DNA from: a virus
Virus record (IMG/VR): IMGVR_UViG_3300021599_001627
Span: 1-60,252 of that record
DNA length: 60,252 bases
Direction: 5' to 3' (one strand)
Shown here: one piece after another, positions 21,902-28,940 of the stretch
Layout of the letters: each line of letters begins with the position of its first letter
Position numbering within the stretch: position 1 is the stretch's first letter
Notes under the pieces: generated by a model
The model's input: the letters and a program-made list of their open reading frames with translations, nothing else
Database searches by the model: none
What the model was told of the DNA's origin: nothing
Position numbers and translations under genes: made by a program

Positions 21902-21960
21902 TTGAGTCTCGGATTGAGACCTTTCGCGCGCGAAAGAGAATAGATGTCTCGTCGAGACTC
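21902..21960. promoter_or_regulatory. Cluster of palindromes upstream of the ncRNA
   Basis: Within 59 bp lie two GTCTC/GAGAC inverted repeats (GTCTC-GGATT-GAGAC and GTCTC-GTC-GAGAC) and between them the 16-bp perfect palindrome CTTTCGCGCGCGAAAG. The outer arms GAGTCTC and GAGACTC can also pair with each other, so two alternative structures are possible. This could be an operator array or a switchable RNA leader. It sits between the HTH/RHH regulator gene and the body of the ncRNA. Confidence 0.55.
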
Positions 21961-22042
21961 ACGGGTCGCAGACTTGGACAGGCTGCAACGCAGTCAGTAC
22001 ACGTCCAGGACGCTATAAAAAATGTATGTATATGTATTGCTT

Positions 22043-22432
22043 TCAGCTTAGCCTGGCTTTAGTTACAAGCCCGTTAATAATGTCAGGAATACGCACTTTG
22101 CGCTCATCAGCCTGGGCTTGGAGCCATTCAAGGTTCTCTGGCGTAAAGCGGATCGAGCGTCTGTACTTGTGCTCGTCCTCTACGCGCTTTTCACCTCGCT
22201 CTCGGGCGACAGCTTGGCGAGACGCGATGCTCTGGTACTTCTCGACGGCGTCCGAGGTAAGGTCACCTTTCTCGATAGCAGCGCGCAAGCGCAACTGAAC
22301 GGCCTGTCGGCTGATGCCTAGGGTTTTGCCGACCTCGGTCCAGGTGACGAAACCGTCGCGAGCGTAAATCAAGTCGCAGACTGATAGCAGGCGATCCAGA
22401 GAGACTTGTGAGCGCTGGACAGGCGGGCGCAT
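22043..22432 (-). CDS. Two-part DNA-binding regulator (HTH plus RHH-like C-terminus)
   Basis: A 129-residue protein. Residues 10-55 (LDRLLSVCDLIYARDGFVTW then TEVGKTLGISRQAVQLRLRA) form a helix-turn-helix. Residues 90-125 (KYRRSIRFTPENLEWLQAQA, DERKVRIPDIINGLV) look like a ribbon-helix-helix segment with a leading basic strand. Such a combination would bind DNA as a multimer. It lies between the sigma factor gene and the ncRNA and is preceded by its own promoter-like element, so control of the ncRNA region or small-gene operon is a reasonable guess. Confidence 0.72.
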   Translation of the reverse strand: MRPPVQRSQVSLDRLLSVCDLIYARDGFVTWTEVGKTLGISRQAVQLRLRAAIEKGDLTSDAVEKYQSIASRQAVARERGEKRVEDEHKYRRSIRFTPENLEWLQAQADERKVRIPDIINGLVTKARLS

Positions 22433-22454
22433 TTAGGAGTGGATGAGGGTATTT

Positions 22455-22485
22455 AGCCTAGCACCGAAGCCCCTGCACTCGTCAA
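22455..22485 (-). promoter_or_regulatory. Promoter-like element TTGACG...TGCTAGGCT
   Basis: On the minus strand TTGACG (22480-22485) precedes TGCTAGGCT (extended -10 style, 22455-22463) about 20 nt before the start of the HTH/RHH gene. The spacer to TAGGCT is 19 nt, longer than ideal. The block GTGCTAGGYT recurs at about 21645 (with TTGACG the same distance upstream) and about 21855, both in the ncRNA region, so it may be a phage promoter type. Confidence 0.45.
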
Positions 22486-22661
22486 CCCTCGCGCACGTCT
22501 TCCGCGCTCGGGGCTTGGTACAGCTCTTCGAGTTGGCGGATGAAGTCGGGTTCGGGGGTGACTTGTTCGACCATGATGCGCTCGATGCGTGGGCTAGAAG
22601 CCAGGAGCCGCAGCATCAGTAGTTCGTACCAGCGCAGGGGTACCAGGGGCTCTTTACTCAT
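22482..22661 (-). CDS. Small protein coupled to the sigma factor gene (59 aa)
   Basis: The ATG at 22661 overlaps the sigma factor stop codon (ATGA) and opens a 59-codon frame: [59 protein letters not shown]. It is all-helical with an acidic end. Its coupling to sigma suggests a partner such as a sigma modulator or anti-sigma factor, but this is inference from position alone. Confidence 0.6.
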   Translation of the reverse strand: MSKEPLVPLRWYELLMLRLLASSPRIERIMVEQVTPEPDFIRQLEELYQAPSAEDVREG

Positions 22662-23527
22662 GGTGTGTGACCTTGGCTGCGGAGAATGTTGCGCAGGCGG
22701 TTCAATGCCGTCTTCTGGACCTGGCCGGCGCGGGAGCGGCTGAAGCCCAGTTCGGTAGCGATGTCGCGCAAGGAGCGGTTCTCGAAGAACACGCCGTACA
22801 GGATCTGGGCTTCGACCTCGGGGAGGCGGTTCAGCGCCAGAGTCATCACCTCGCGGTTGTCCTGTAGGCGCAGGGATTCATCGGGGGAGCTGGTGGCGTT
22901 CGCGCTGTCGTAGACGATCAGGTCCATCAGGGCGTTGCCGTCGTCTGTGCACAGCGTGTCGAGCGAGCGGCACGTCGTTGTGGACTGCAGGTCGAGCATG
23001 GCCACGATGCGCTCGGGCGTGGTTTCGCAGTGCGCGGCGATCTCGTCGAAGCTGGGGGCCCGGCCGTTCGTGGCGGTGTACTCGGTAGTGAAGCGCTGCG
23101 CCCGGCCCAGTACTTCGTGGGTGTTGATCGGGAGGCGGATCGGGCGGGCCATGCTGTGGATGGCTCGGGTGATCGCCTGGCGGATCCACCAGTACGCGTA
23201 GGTGGATACCGCGTAGCCGCGCGTCGGGTCGAAGAGTTCGAGGCCGCGGATCAGGCCGAGGTTGCCTTCCTGGATCAGGTCGAGCAGATCCAGGCCCCGG
23301 TTCTGATAGCGCTTGGCGATGGACACGACCAAGCGCAGGTTGGTCTGGACCATGATCGTCATGGCGCGCTCGCCGGCGCGGCGAATGCGCGGCGGGGCGC
23401 TGTCGCGGCCGTCGGCGTGGTGCACCCAGGCGAAGATGCGTTGGCAGTGACGTAGCTGCGCCTCCTTGCTGAGGACGGGGAGCCGACCTACATCGGTCAG
23501 ATAGCTCTGGAGTTCTGTATTGGACAT
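22658..23527 (-). CDS. RNA polymerase sigma factor, cyanobacterial group-2 type
   Basis: A 289-residue sigma-70 family protein. Region 1.2 starts at [20 protein letters not shown]. Region 2 (residues 60-120) has [39 protein letters not shown] and [16 protein letters not shown], so the -10-contact residues of region 2.4 are retained. Region 3 ([10 protein letters not shown]...) and region 4 follow. The -35 helix reads [17 protein letters not shown] instead of the usual VTRERIRQIE..AL.KL, losing the conserved Glu and the second Arg. It resembles host secondary sigma factors rather than T4-type gp55. It probably directs host polymerase to phage promoters such as the TAGGNT sites. Confidence 0.92.
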   Translation of the reverse strand: MSNTELQSYLTDVGRLPVLSKEAQLRHCQRIFAWVHHADGRDSAPPRIRRAGERAMTIMVQTNLRLVVSIAKRYQNRGLDLLDLIQEGNLGLIRGLELFDPTRGYAVSTYAYWWIRQAITRAIHSMARPIRLPINTHEVLGRAQRFTTEYTATNGRAPSFDEIAAHCETTPERIVAMLDLQSTTTCRSLDTLCTDDGNALMDLIVYDSANATSSPDESLRLQDNREVMTLALNRLPEVEAQILYGVFFENRSLRDIATELGFSRSRAGQVQKTALNRLRNILRSQGHTP

Positions 23528-23537
23528 CAGTGCATTG

Positions 23538-23879
23538 TCAACCAGAACTGGATGGGGGAGGGTAAATGAGTGTTGAAGGCTCTGGGATATGGCGCGTAGC
23601 TGGGATGTCCTGCTGAGCGGGGAGCGCGTCGCCCGAGGGCGGATGGACCTCGGGGATGGGAACAGTGTCCGGGGCGTCGTACGGCAGCCAGCCGTTCTCG
23701 GGGTTCAAGTCTCGTGTGAGGTCTTCGCCGAGGTTCCACTGGGCGCGGATGATGTCTTCGAAGCACCGTTCGAGGAGCGGCGCATAGCCTGAGTACGTGA
23801 AGGCGCCGTCAGGGCCATCGTGTAGCTCCCAGCGGTAGTAGCCGTCCTCGGTGGAGCGGATGGTGATGAGGAGGGTCAA
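23538..23879 (-). CDS. Hypothetical protein (113 aa) between thyX and sigma
   Basis: The first 60 residues ([56 protein letters not shown]) form a compact alpha/beta unit with a pattern like 'YYRWEL......G...[13 protein letters not shown]'. The last 45 residues are Pro/Ser-rich and probably disordered. The start overlaps the thyX stop by 4 nt (ATGA), so it is co-translated with thyX. Confidence 0.65.
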   Translation of the reverse strand: MTLLITIRSTEDGYYRWELHDGPDGAFTYSGYAPLLERCFEDIIRAQWNLGEDLTRDLNPENGWLPYDAPDTVPIPEVHPPSGDALPAQQDIPATRHIPEPSTLIYPPPSSSG

Positions 23880-25546
23880 GGTGCAAGGCGGGCTTTGTGG
23901 AGACGAGTTGAGGCGTACCAGGCCGCGATGGCTGGTGACCAGGCTTCAAAGTGAGGCCAGATCAGATCGCACATCTGCTGGATTTCCTGCTGGGCGTCGC
24001 GCTTGGAACGCAGGTCCAGAAAATGCATCAGCGCTCGCAGCGAGAAGCTCACTACGAAGTGCTGGCGGATGGCGTAGGGGATGAGGTCGCGGGCATGCTC
24101 TTCTGACATGCCGCGGTCCAGGGCGAGCTTGAAGCGAGCGGCCGAGTCGATGCAGATGATGCGGTCGATCGTCCGCTGGTCCTGCGTGTACTCGTAGCTC
24201 TTACCGTTCCGGTCTCGGTAGGTGCCGACAGGGCGCAGGTAGAAGACTTCTTCCGCGTTTCGGGTGCCGTTGACCACGTCGATGATGCGCTGGCTCGTAT
24301 AGCGGCCAGAGTTGTGTACAACGATGCCATCAGCCACAAAGTTGTGATGCGGGGCCTCCATGGCGATGTCGTATGTCTGGACTGTCCCGGCCGGGCGGAT
24401 TGACAAAATGCGAACAGCATGAGCTGCCAGCCGATGACGGAGCTTGTGACAACGGGGGCACAAGACAACTATGTTGCTCGCGTTCGTTGCCAGATCAGGT
24501 CTTTCCAGTACCGGATAGACGTGGTGACAGTGCAATCTTGAATGAGGTTGTGCGCAATCTTGACAAAGGTGCCCAGCCTTTGCAAGAAGCGTTGGCCGAG
24601 CGTACTTCAACCAGTTGTAGGCGCGCTTCTCTATCGGAAGGTCATCCTTCCACGATGGATGTGACGGGCCTTGGTTGAGCTTCCCCTTTTGGAGGCTGGC
24701 AGCGTGGCGTCGGCGTCGGTCGCGCTCGGTTTCGCTGATGTCCAGTTTTTTACCTTCGTGGGAATAGGGGGGTCGTTTACGCCATGTTAGCCCGTAGTGA
24801 TAACTCCACTTTTTAACGGCTTCTGTAGAGACACCAGCAATCAATGCAACCTCCTTAGGTATTAGCCCCTTGGCGTAATGCCGCTCTAGCCACTCTTTGT
24901 TTTGATAAGTGGTGGGTGCTTTTGCGGTTGCCCTGCCATTCACCATCATAGTTTCACCTTCTTTCAGCTCACCAGCAGTCTTCCAGCCGCCTGGGGTCAA
25001 GACACGGTGCTCTGTTGTGCACCGCAAAACCTTGCCGTCAGCCAGGCTTAGTTCAAGAACTGGCTTGAGGCCACCATTGAAGACGGCAAATATGCGGTTG
25101 ACTACAAACTCGTTTCTTTCTTCGTCTAATGAGCGAAGCCTGAGGGCGCGGACCTTGCCTGGGTCCTCGTTCCAGAGAGCGGCAACCTTTTCAAGCGTTA
25201 CGGTTCCTGTCTTGATGCCATTTTTGTCAACAACGGTTATCTCGGAAGCCTGATCAAGACACTGCACGTCGAAGCTCACGCCGACCCGGTGGGTGCGGGC
25301 CTGCTGCATCACCGAGTGGGGGAACCAGCCCACGTTGAAGCTGATCTGCGGGTGCTCCAGGGGGCCGTAGTGGCCACGCTCGCCGGCGAGGAGGTGCTTG
25401 ACGACGATGGCGCCGCACTCGGCATCGGACGGGGGGTCCTCGTTGAAGACGAAGTTTTCGCTGTAGTCCTGGTGCATTGCCCACCAGATCAGCGTCTGGG
25501 GTGTTTCAGTCCGGGCGAGGACTTCGACCTTGAAATACGGGTCCAT
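23876..25546 (-). CDS. thyX: Flavin-dependent thymidylate synthase ThyX with an intein
   Basis: ThyX makes dTMP from dUMP using FAD and methylene-tetrahydrofolate. I start it at the ATG at 25546, which overlaps the upstream stop (TGATG); the frame to 25582 adds 12 residues. The enzyme halves are residues 1-95 (ending RTHRVGVSFDVQ) and 413-556 (starting SGRYTS). Joined, they restore the ThyX signature in its cyanobacterial form (THR.....FD.Q.SGRY), giving a 239-residue enzyme of normal length. Residues 96-412 are an intein inserted inside that signature. The C-terminal half holds RDLIPYAIRQHFVVSFSLRA and LRSKRDAQQEIQQMC, typical of the family. It supplies dTMP for phage DNA and lies next to a dNMP kinase-like gene. 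Confidence 0.93.
   Translation of the reverse strand: MDPYFKVEVLARTETPQTLIWWAMHQDYSENFVFNEDPPSDAECGAIVVKHLLAGERGHYGPLEHPQISFNVGWFPHSVMQQARTHRVGVSFDVQCLDQASEITVVDKNGIKTGTVTLEKVAALWNEDPGKVRALRLRSLDEERNEFVVNRIFAVFNGGLKPVLELSLADGKVLRCTTEHRVLTPGGWKTAGELKEGETMMVNGRATAKAPTTYQNKEWLERHYAKGLIPKEVALIAGVSTEAVKKWSYHYGLTWRKRPPYSHEGKKLDISETERDRRRRHAASLQKGKLNQGPSHPSWKDDLPIEKRAYNWLKYARPTLLAKAGHLCQDCAQPHSRLHCHHVYPVLERPDLATNASNIVVLCPRCHKLRHRLAAHAVRILSIRPAGTVQTYDIAMEAPHHNFVADGIVVHNSGRYTSQRIIDVVNGTRNAEEVFYLRPVGTYRDRNGKSYEYTQDQRTIDRIICIDSAARFKLALDRGMSEEHARDLIPYAIRQHFVVSFSLRALMHFLDLRSKRDAQQEIQQMCDLIWPHFEAWSPAIAAWYASTRLHKARLAP
24311..25261 (-). mobile_element. Intein with HNH homing endonuclease inside thyX
   Basis: This 317-residue protein intron has the expected splicing residues: Cys1 at the start (CLDQASEITVVDKNG), the block B TTEH (LRCTTEHRVLTPGGWKTAGE), block F near the end (TYDIAMEAPHHNFVADG) and the terminal His-Asn before Ser+1 (VVHN/SGRY). 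The centre carries an HNH nuclease: HLCQDCAQP, LHCHHVYPVL, and VVLCPRCHKLRHR, with all Zn and catalytic positions present. A helix-turn-helix-like LIPKEVALIAGVSTEAVKKW segment precedes it and may help DNA binding. All parts look intact, so splicing and homing should both be possible. Confidence 0.93.
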
Positions 25547-25782
25547 CAGCCTTTGCGGTACACGATTGGACGGGATGAGCACTCGATCTGTGCCACACGC
25601 CAGGTACGGCCCGCGGGATCGAGCAGCGTGTAATGCGGGAAGCCCAGCCAGAGCTCACCACTGACCACCTTGAAGGTCTCGTCGAAGCCACGACCTCGGA
25701 CGTAGACGCTGTTACCTAGGCGGAAGCGCCAGGGGTGGGTGAGGCGCTCTTCGAACTCGGGAACGTGAGGGTGCGGTGTCAT
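25546..25782 (-). CDS. Small conserved protein upstream of thyX (78 aa)
   Basis: Contains EERLTHPWRFRLGNSVYVRG, FDETFKVVSGELWLGFPHYT and LLDPAGRTWRVAQIECSSRP: a beta-rich 'F..G..V.V.G......V.G.L...FPHY.LLD..G..WR..Q' pattern resembling a small SH3-like barrel. It overlaps the thyX start (TGATG) and the dNMP kinase-like stop (ATGA), so the three genes are translated as a unit. Function not known to me. Confidence 0.72.
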   Translation of the reverse strand: MTPHPHVPEFEERLTHPWRFRLGNSVYVRGRGFDETFKVVSGELWLGFPHYTLLDPAGRTWRVAQIECSSRPIVYRKG

Positions 25783-26354
25783 GACGCAAGCTCGGGGGTG
25801 GTGATGTCGATGACACGGCGCACCGACTGGTACAGGTCGATCAACGTGCCGTTATTCGTCAGGCGGCGGTCGAAGTAGGGGAAGTCGTCGAGCGACCCCT
25901 CGCTGGCGTGGCTGGTGTGACGTCGAGTGCCAGGCCGAGTGACGAGCCAGAGCTCACCGCCAAGCTCGCGGATGGCTTCAGCCTCGTTGGGGAAGCGCAC
26001 GTCGTCGCAGATCACGGGCAGGTCGGAGGTCAGGTAGTACTTGACATTGCGCTTCCAGCACTTGACCCACACATCGGGGCTGATGCATTCGCGACCCCAC
26101 TCGGTGCCAAGGGTCTGCAGCAAGTGGCGAGGACTCACACCGAGCTCGGGGATAACGCGTTCTTTCTGCGCTGGGGTCAGCAGGTCGTCGACTTGGTCGT
26201 ACGTGTAACCGGCGTGTGTCAGAAAGCTGCGAACCATCGCCTTCAGTGGCGAGGCGAAACTGACTGTGCGGTAGCCGTAGGTGCTCAGGTACGACGCGAT
26301 GCTGGACTTGCCGGACTGAGGAGCAGAGCTGTAGAGACCAATCAGGCGTGGCAT
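25779..26354 (-). CDS. Deoxynucleoside monophosphate kinase-like P-loop protein
   Basis: A 191-residue P-loop protein. Walker A is APQSGKSS at residues 11-18 (preceded by PRLIGLYS). Blocks ASPLKAMVRSFL, GVSPRHLLQTLGTEWGRECI and VICDDVRFPNEAEAIRELGG follow the order seen in phage T4-type dNMP kinases and related AAA-like kinases: a strand ending in DDVRF.NEA is the second diagnostic block. It would phosphorylate dNMPs to dNDPs, complementing ThyX in making precursors for phage replication. Confidence 0.85.
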   Translation of the reverse strand: MPRLIGLYSSAPQSGKSSIASYLSTYGYRTVSFASPLKAMVRSFLTHAGYTYDQVDDLLTPAQKERVIPELGVSPRHLLQTLGTEWGRECISPDVWVKCWKRNVKYYLTSDLPVICDDVRFPNEAEAIRELGGELWLVTRPGTRRHTSHASEGSLDDFPYFDRRLTNNGTLIDLYQSVRRVIDITTPELAS

Positions 26355-26359
26355 GACAA

Positions 26360-26755
26360 TCAGGGTTGCTTGAAAAACGGTTCGAGAATGTCGGGCGAGA
26401 GAAGGCCGATGAAGGACAAGTGCATGCAGTGCCCGGCGCGGCGGTAAATCTCAGGAGGGCCGCCGCTCTCGGGGTCACCAAGCAGCGTCCACAGGAGGTT
26501 GCCCAGCTCCGTCGCGATGCGGTCCGCGTTATCGGGCTCGATGAACAGGGCTGTCACTGCGTGCAACGTCTGTTCAGCCAGCATCTCGGGGATGATTCCG
26601 ATCTCGCTGAGCTCGGCGCGCAAACTCTGCAGGGCCAAGGAGTTGGGTGCGAGCACTGCCTCGACGCTGATTTCGCGGGCCATCGCCATCTGACCGATCA
26701 ATGAGCCCGCTAAGGCTGAGGTCAGGTAGTCCTGCACAGCAGTTCTGGCAGTCAT
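26360..26755 (-). CDS. Hypothetical helical protein (131 aa)
   Basis: I start it at the ATG at 26755, overlapping the upstream TGA (TGATG). It is a mostly helical protein: MTARTAVQDYLTSALAGSLI, SLALQSLRAELSEIGIIPEM and IATELGNLLWTLLGDPESGG. The last 30 residues contain MHLSFIGLLSPDILEPFFKQ. It lies between the PD-(D/E)XK nuclease and dNMP kinase-like genes, so a role in DNA metabolism is possible but unproven. Confidence 0.62.
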   Translation of the reverse strand: MTARTAVQDYLTSALAGSLIGQMAMAREISVEAVLAPNSLALQSLRAELSEIGIIPEMLAEQTLHAVTALFIEPDNADRIATELGNLLWTLLGDPESGGPPEIYRRAGHCMHLSFIGLLSPDILEPFFKQP

Positions 26756-27444
26756 CACTTGTGGCCCCCCTTGCGCTTGCGGGCGAAGGTGAAGCGCTGC
26801 AGTCGGGCCAGAAAATGCTTGTACAGCTGCTCCAGGGCGCGAGCGTCGAGGGTCTCGATCTGCGGTGCGCTGTCGGCTATGGCGATGACGATCTTGGCCT
26901 GGGTAATGTTCAGACCCATGTGGCCGTAGACGTAGTTCGCAGCAGCGACGTATGCCGCACACTGCAGCGAGTACTCGTAGATCTTGTCCGGTTTGCGCGG
27001 GCTGTCTGCCGTTTTCCAGTCGCACAAAGTCGGCTGAGCGCCGTCCTCGGGGAGATAGCAGATGGCGTCGAGCGTGCCGGCAAAACCGTCCTTATGCCAG
27101 ACCGCGCCGATGGAGTGAATGAAGCCTTGGGTCGACTTCCAGTACGGCGTCGTGGCCACGCTGTACTCGGGTTCGCTGCCGTCGGTCAGGTAGCGCTCGA
27201 TGTTCAGGTGGTGGCCGTTGCCGCGGAAACAGGCGTACGAGCTGATGAAGTCAGCGCGCTCGGCACCGACGGATTCGCGCCAGAGTTCCAGACCGGAGTT
27301 GTCGCGACTGCCCGAGAGGATGGTGGTAACGCTGTGCAGGCTGCCGGCGGGCGTGCTGTACAGACGTTCGTCGCCCTCGTGGGAGCGGACCGGCTCGTAC
27401 CGGGGCAGAAAGGGGACGCGCCCATCAACGAGTGCGGATGTCAT
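26755..27444 (-). CDS. PD-(D/E)XK nuclease (RecB/Cas4-like)
   Basis: A 229-residue nuclease. The core GFAGTLDAICYL...TLCDWKTADSPRK near residues 128-155 supplies the Asp of the PD-like strand and the D-x-K catalytic pair, and YSLQCAAYVAAANYVYGHMG is the QxxxY helix typical of RecB/Cas4-like nucleases. VTTILSGSRDNSGLELWRES near residue 40 matches the N-terminal motif of phage PD-(D/E)XK exonucleases (T..L.......L..W). It probably processes DNA ends for recombination or replication with the nearby SSB-like protein. Confidence 0.85.
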   Translation of the reverse strand: MTSALVDGRVPFLPRYEPVRSHEGDERLYSTPAGSLHSVTTILSGSRDNSGLELWRESVGAERADFISSYACFRGNGHHLNIERYLTDGSEPEYSVATTPYWKSTQGFIHSIGAVWHKDGFAGTLDAICYLPEDGAQPTLCDWKTADSPRKPDKIYEYSLQCAAYVAAANYVYGHMGLNITQAKIVIAIADSAPQIETLDARALEQLYKHFLARLQRFTFARKRKGGHK

Positions 27445-27688
27445 GCGAGTAATCGATACCTGGCTGGGGTAGGAGCAGGTCGTTGGGCTCGCACTCGAAG
27501 AGGCCGAGAAGGGCGACGAATACTTCGGGGTCGAGGTAGCGGCTGCGGGCGAACCGAATGCGGTTCAGGGTGTTGGCGGTGAGGCCGAGCTTGCTGGCAA
27601 GGGCATGGGACGGGATGCCCCGCTTCACCGCTAAAAGCTCGATGTTCCGGGCGTAGATCCGGAGCAGGGGTGGGATGACTGATTCCAT
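27425..27688 (-). CDS. Cro/C1-type helix-turn-helix protein
   Basis: Start placed at the ATG at 27688 (87 residues); the frame beyond it is Ser/Arg-rich and overlaps the SSB-like gene. Residues 10-60 (LRIYARNIELLAVKRGIPSH, ALASKLGLTANTLNRIRFAR, LDPEVFVALLGLFECEPNDL) are a complete XRE-type five-helix domain ending in the common 'F.....DLL'. It could be the Cro/CI-like switch protein of the phage. The stop overlaps the nuclease start region by 20 nt. Confidence 0.8.
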   Translation of the reverse strand: MESVIPPLLRIYARNIELLAVKRGIPSHALASKLGLTANTLNRIRFARSRYLDPEVFVALLGLFECEPNDLLLPQPGIDYSHDIRTR

Positions 27689-27743
27689 TGTGGTTCGGGA
27701 AAAAGGGGCGGTTACAAGCCGCCCCGCTCCGGAACTGGATAGA

Positions 27744-28286
27744 TCAGGCCGAAGCTTCGGCGAAGGGGTCGTCTCCGTCGAACAGGGCCTGGAGGTTGAT
27801 GCGAACGCCGTCTTTCTCGTACGCAGCCTGGATGTCCTTGGCAACAGGACGGGGCGGAGCAGCGAGCAGGGTGTACTCGGTCTTCATGCCCTCGCCGGTT
27901 TTGCTGATCTTGATGTCGTACTGCGTGGCGTCGCCGTACTCGTCGTCCTTGACGTACTTGAAGAGCTGTTCCATCAGCGTCTTCTGCGTCATCTGCAGGA
28001 TCTTGAAGTCCTGAGAGGAGTAGTCGTAAACGACGATGGCAATAAAGCGCTTCAGCGGGGTCTGACCTTCGCGGACCTTGATGTTGGTGGGCAGCTCTGA
28101 AGGCTTGAGCTCCCAGCGGACGGGCTTGTTCTCATCGGTCCAGCCCTCAAAGCCGCTAACGCCGGTACCGAAGAAGCGCAGGCGGATCTCGCCCTCGATC
28201 TTGGACGGGTTGACGTAGCGACCAGAGCCAGAGGACTCCTTGAGGATCTCGTCGATCAGGTCAGCGGAAAGGAATGTGGCAGTCAT
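27744..28286 (-). CDS. Single-stranded DNA-binding protein-like
   Basis: A 180-residue protein with the size and end of phage SSBs: a beta-rich body (IEGEIRLRFFGTGVSGFEGW, KRFIAIVVYDYSSQDFKILQ, MTQKTLMEQLFKYVKDDEYG, QYDIKISKTGEGMKTEYTLL) and an acidic C-terminal tail (DGDDPFAEASA). The 'WD....ILQ..QKTL...L..........G....YDI.I...G.G....Y.' layout is seen in OB-fold SSBs of cyanophages and other phages. It would coat ssDNA at forks and recruit the polymerase and nuclease. Confidence 0.75.
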   Translation of the reverse strand: MTATFLSADLIDEILKESSGSGRYVNPSKIEGEIRLRFFGTGVSGFEGWTDENKPVRWELKPSELPTNIKVREGQTPLKRFIAIVVYDYSSQDFKILQMTQKTLMEQLFKYVKDDEYGDATQYDIKISKTGEGMKTEYTLLAAPPRPVAKDIQAAYEKDGVRINLQALFDGDDPFAEASA

Positions 28287-28513
28287 GGCAGGGTGTCAAT
28301 CAAAAGAGGTGACGTAAGCCGATCAGCGGCAATGGCAGTCGCAATGGCATGGTTCCGAATGACCTGCTCGCAGATCTCGGAGGGAGAGGTGCCGGTGCGT
28401 TGTGCCAGGTCGACGAGGTGTTGGTGCGCCGTGTCTGTGAGGTACAGATGGCGCTTGCGCTTCCGCTCGCCATAGAGGAGATGGGGAGTGCCCAAACCGG
28501 GGGGTCGACTCAC
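28283..28513 (-). CDS. Ribbon-helix-helix-like regulator (76 aa)
   Basis: KRKRHLYLTDTAHQHLVDLA followed by QRTGTSPSEICEQVIRNHAI has an RHH-type arrangement: basic strand, helix, S-P-S-E turn, second helix. The GTG at 28513 lies only 3 nt from a -10-like TAGGGT, so translation may be leaderless or may start at the TTG at 28495. It overlaps the SSB-like gene by ATGA. The palindromic operator at 28541-28560 just upstream suggests autoregulation. Confidence 0.65.
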   Translation of the reverse strand: MSRPPGLGTPHLLYGERKRKRHLYLTDTAHQHLVDLAQRTGTSPSEICEQVIRNHAIATAIAADRLTSPLLIDTLP

Positions 28514-28516
28514 GCC

Positions 28517-28545
28517 ACCCTAGGCGTGAACGGGGAAGGCGTCAA
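28517..28545 (-). promoter_or_regulatory. Promoter-like element TTGACG-N17-TAGGGT
   Basis: On the minus strand TTGACG (28540-28545) and TAGGGT (28517-28522) are 17 nt apart, immediately before the RHH gene. It has the same architecture as the element at 17002-17030. A -10 this close to the GTG start would give an mRNA with little or no leader. Confidence 0.5.
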
Positions 28546-28560
28546 CCGATTCAGGTTGAC
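28541..28560. promoter_or_regulatory. Palindromic operator GTCAACC-N6-GGTTGAC
   Basis: GTCAACC (28541-28547) and GGTTGAC (28554-28560) are a perfect 7-bp inverted repeat around GATTCA, overlapping the -35 hexamer of the promoter candidate at 28517-28545. One arm plus spacer (GTCAACCNATTCAGG) recurs at 17028 and, less well, at 18788. Binding by one of the phage's own RHH or Cro-like proteins would shut off this promoter. Confidence 0.6.
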
Positions 28561-28583
28561 CAATTTGGAAGAAATACCAGTGG

Positions 28584-28940
28584 TCAGCGCCGCGCTGCAA
28601 GTCGGGCGCAAACGCGCTGCCGGATGGCGCCGAGTTCGGGGTAGTCGTAGACCGCGCCGGCGATGCTGAGACTGACGTAGCCATGGGCGCGGTAGACAGG
28701 GACGACAGGGGGTTCGCCGCCTTCGTACGTGGCCTGACGCAGAAGCTCGGCGTAAGGATGCAGGTACTCCAGCTGAGCCGATTCGCAGCGCACGGGAAAG
28801 TAGCCGCTCAGCTCGTCCTCCTCGCAAATCAGCCTGACTTCGCGTGTGTAGCTGTTGTTACTGATCTTTATCGCGACCAATGTTGCGTACTCCCAGCTGA
28901 TGGTCTCGTAGCTGGTGGGGAAGTGGGTCGCGATCTGCAC
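28584..28940 (-). CDS. Hypothetical protein (118 aa)
   Basis: Starts with a GTG at 28940. MQIATHFPTSYETISWEYAT, LVAIKISNNSYTREVRLICE, then HPYAELLRQATYEGGEPPVV and VYDYPELGAIRQRVCARLAA. Beta-rich first half, helical end. The region upstream holds short direct and inverted repeats that could regulate it. No family recognised. Confidence 0.6.
   Translation of the reverse strand: MQIATHFPTSYETISWEYATLVAIKISNNSYTREVRLICEEDELSGYFPVRCESAQLEYLHPYAELLRQATYEGGEPPVVPVYRAHGYVSLSIAGAVYDYPELGAIRQRVCARLAARR

Noticed and set aside
24311-25261. Group I intron within thyX
   Set aside because: The frame is continuous across the insert and carries all protein-splicing motifs, so it is an intein.
28510-28827. 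A 105-residue minus-strand protein overlapping 28584-28940
   Set aside because: Arg/Ser/Pro-rich out-of-frame shadow; the frame of 28584-28940 has normal amino-acid composition.
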